From positions 1,054,001-1,118,000 of the forward strand of contig CANJKZ010000981.1 in NCBI GenBank assembly GCA_947471745.1: 64,000 bases of DNA, given 5' to 3'. Origin of the DNA: Closterium sp. Naga37s-1. Lineage: Eukaryota > Streptophyta > Zygnematophyceae > Desmidiales > Closteriaceae. The notes beneath the pieces were generated by a model. That model was not told the origin of the DNA. It searched no databases and saw nothing but the letters and a program-made list of their open reading frames with translations. The translations under genes were made by a program, and so were the position numbers. This document shows positions 62,853-64,000 of the stretch, piece after piece; position 1 is the stretch's first letter; each line of letters opens with the position of its first letter.

Positions 62853-63225
62853 TAGTCTCCCTCCTCCTCTCCTCCATCTACCCCTGGGCTCTTGGAGCTG
62901 GTATCAGAGCGGTGCCACTACCGGGGATCTACTATGAGAGACGGTTTGGGGAGGACCTGAGTGATTTGAGGCTGGAGTGGAAAATCGCCCCTGCTCCACC
63001 GCGGTTCTTTGAAAGGAAAAGTGCTGCTGCGAGCTAGTTTCCCTCCTCTCCTCCATCTATTCCTGGGCTCTTGGAGCTGGTATCAGAGCAGTGCCTCTGG
63101 CGGGGATCTATTACGAGAGGCGGTTTGGGGAGGACCTGAGTGATTTGAGGCTGGAATGGAAAATTGCCCCTGCTCCACCGCGGTTCTTCGAAAGGAAGGT
63201 GCTGCTGCGAGCTAGTCTCCCTCCT
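62853..63225 (+). repeat. Two downstream copies of the COQ4 3' end
   Basis: The last 170-185 bases of exon 4 (LLSSIYPWALGAGIRAVPLAGIYY... to APPRFFERK and a TAG) are repeated twice in tandem beyond the stop codon, the second copy slightly diverged. Confidence 0.93.
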
Positions 63226-63467
63226 CTCCTCCATCTACCTCTGGCCCCTGCTGTTGTTAATGGTGGTGATTGTTCTGATAGGGATATGCATACGGTGTAG
63301 TGCTGCTGTTTACTGCCCGATTATATATGGTTTTCTTTGTACATACCTTTGAATGCAATTTTCTGTGGAATGAGGCAAGCTACCACATTCAGATTGTACT
63401 ACCGGTATCAGTATCTATCGAAGTCCCCTTGGTGGCCTGCGTATCTATCTAAACATCAGTACAGTAA
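63226..63467. other. Intergenic downstream of COQ4
   Basis: No feature recognised. AT-rich, possibly the COQ4 3' untranslated region and transcription end. Confidence 0.4.
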
Positions 63468-63927
63468 TTGAGAAAGCTTGCTTTCTGTTCTTGCAAAGGC
63501 AACTGGCTTCATTACAATTGCAGTAATACAACATTCTCGTCCAACTATGGATCATACAAATATTGGTACAACTAGGGTGGGTGGGTGGGGAGTGAAACTG
63601 CAAAGTTCTGAAATGAAGTCGTGGGTGGAGGCCGAATGGCCTCCAACCCTCGTTATGTACTCGGCGAATTGTAATTCGCCGTTGCTTTGCTTCGTTACAG
63701 GCAGCTGCGCTTTCACAATACGCATTTTTAGAAAGTGTTACACACTTTCGAAAAAATTCATATTGAGAAAGCTTGCTTTCTGTTCTTGCAAAGGCAACTG
63801 GCTTCATTACAATTGGGTCTTCTGAGACATGTGCAGCTGGAACGTTGAAGACGTGGTGAGTGTAGTTGCGGTTGATGACATTGACGAAATGCCGGGAGGG
63901 GCGGCGTTGGTGAGTCGTGGGCTCCAT
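63445..63927 (-). CDS. Possible right-edge gene, unrecognised
   Basis: A minus-strand frame from an ATG at 63927 encodes MEPTTHQRRPSRHFVNVINR and continues 160 residues, with the segment MKPVAFARTESK related to the 53-base repeat. Sequence between 63928 and the window edge reads on in an Ala/Thr/Pro-rich frame. I do not recognise the protein. It could be the start of a gene extending leftward, or a chance frame over repeated sequence. Confidence 0.25.
   Translation of the reverse strand: MEPTTHQRRPSRHFVNVINRNYTHHVFNVPAAHVSEDPIVMKPVAFARTESKLSQYEFFRKCVTLSKNAYCESAAACNEAKQRRITIRRVHNEGWRPFGLHPRLHFRTLQFHSPPTHPSCTNICMIHSWTRMLYYCNCNEASCLCKNRKQAFSITVLMFR
63468..63815. repeat. 53-bp direct repeat enclosing three hairpins
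   Basis: Identical 53-base copies at 63468-63520 and 63763-63815. Between them lie three short perfect inverted repeats: GGAGGCC-GAAT-GGCCTCC (63627-63644), CGGCGAATT-GT-AATTCGCCG (63662-63681) and GAAAGTGT-TAC-ACACTTTC (63731-63749). Confidence 0.92.
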
Positions 63928-64000
63928 GTCGATGGCGTCCGAGGTGCTGTGCGCGAAGGTTGCTCGTGCTGTTGATGTGGATGTCCCTGGTTGTTGGTGC

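Overview
The window looks like nuclear DNA of a streptophyte. My best guess is a charophyte green alga of the Zygnematophyceae (Closterium-like), with an early land plant as the alternative. The evidence is spliceosomal genes with GT-AG introns, several plant-type proteins, and abundant Ty1/copia elements. The plant-type proteins are a chloroplast-targeted aldo/keto reductase, an F-box/SEL1/MYND protein, a GH81 beta-1,3-glucanase and a plant-like proteasome alpha-6. No database search was possible, so the taxon is an inference.

Layout. Bases 1-20.9 kb are nested retrotransposons. A decayed copia element (A; pieces at 834-2217, 9884-10412 and 18411-20850) was hit by a reverse-strand copia element (B, 2218-9878, GTCCC target duplication) and by an insertion now left as a solo LTR (9900-10268, TCCCT duplication). 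It is also interrupted by a nearly intact copia element with tiny 138-bp LTRs (C, 10413-17450, one 1791-codon frame) and an inverted gag scrap. From 21.0 kb rightward there are six genes: proteasome alpha-6/PAA1 (minus, 21056-27426), an ARMH3-like Golgi protein (plus, 28791-37004), an F-box/SEL1/MYND protein (plus, 40624-43024), a plastid aldo/keto reductase (plus, 43786-53319), a GH81 glucanase (minus, 53601-56376) and COQ4 (plus, 58234-62852). All six could be rebuilt exon by exon with GT-AG borders and preserved frame. Small mobile elements (a tRNA-derived SINE, a TIR element) sit at 38.4-39.5 kb.

The most striking feature is shared by four of the six genes (PAA1, ARMH3-like, aldo/keto reductase, COQ4). 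Their introns are filled with roughly one hundred decaying copies of pieces of the neighbouring exon. The copies obey a rule: copies of an exon's 5' part (with the acceptor site) lie upstream of it, and copies of its 3' part (with the donor GT) lie downstream. Where the copied piece is very short the result is a minisatellite built on a 5' splice site. The introns appear to have grown by repeated local duplication of splice junctions. The two compact genes (GH81, F-box/MYND) lack it.

Other unusual items are a foldback of LRR-coding sequence in a PAA1 intron, a family of perfect palindromes sharing a TTTTGAG core in aldo/keto reductase introns, and a 69-copy 33-bp satellite with higher-order structure in the same gene.
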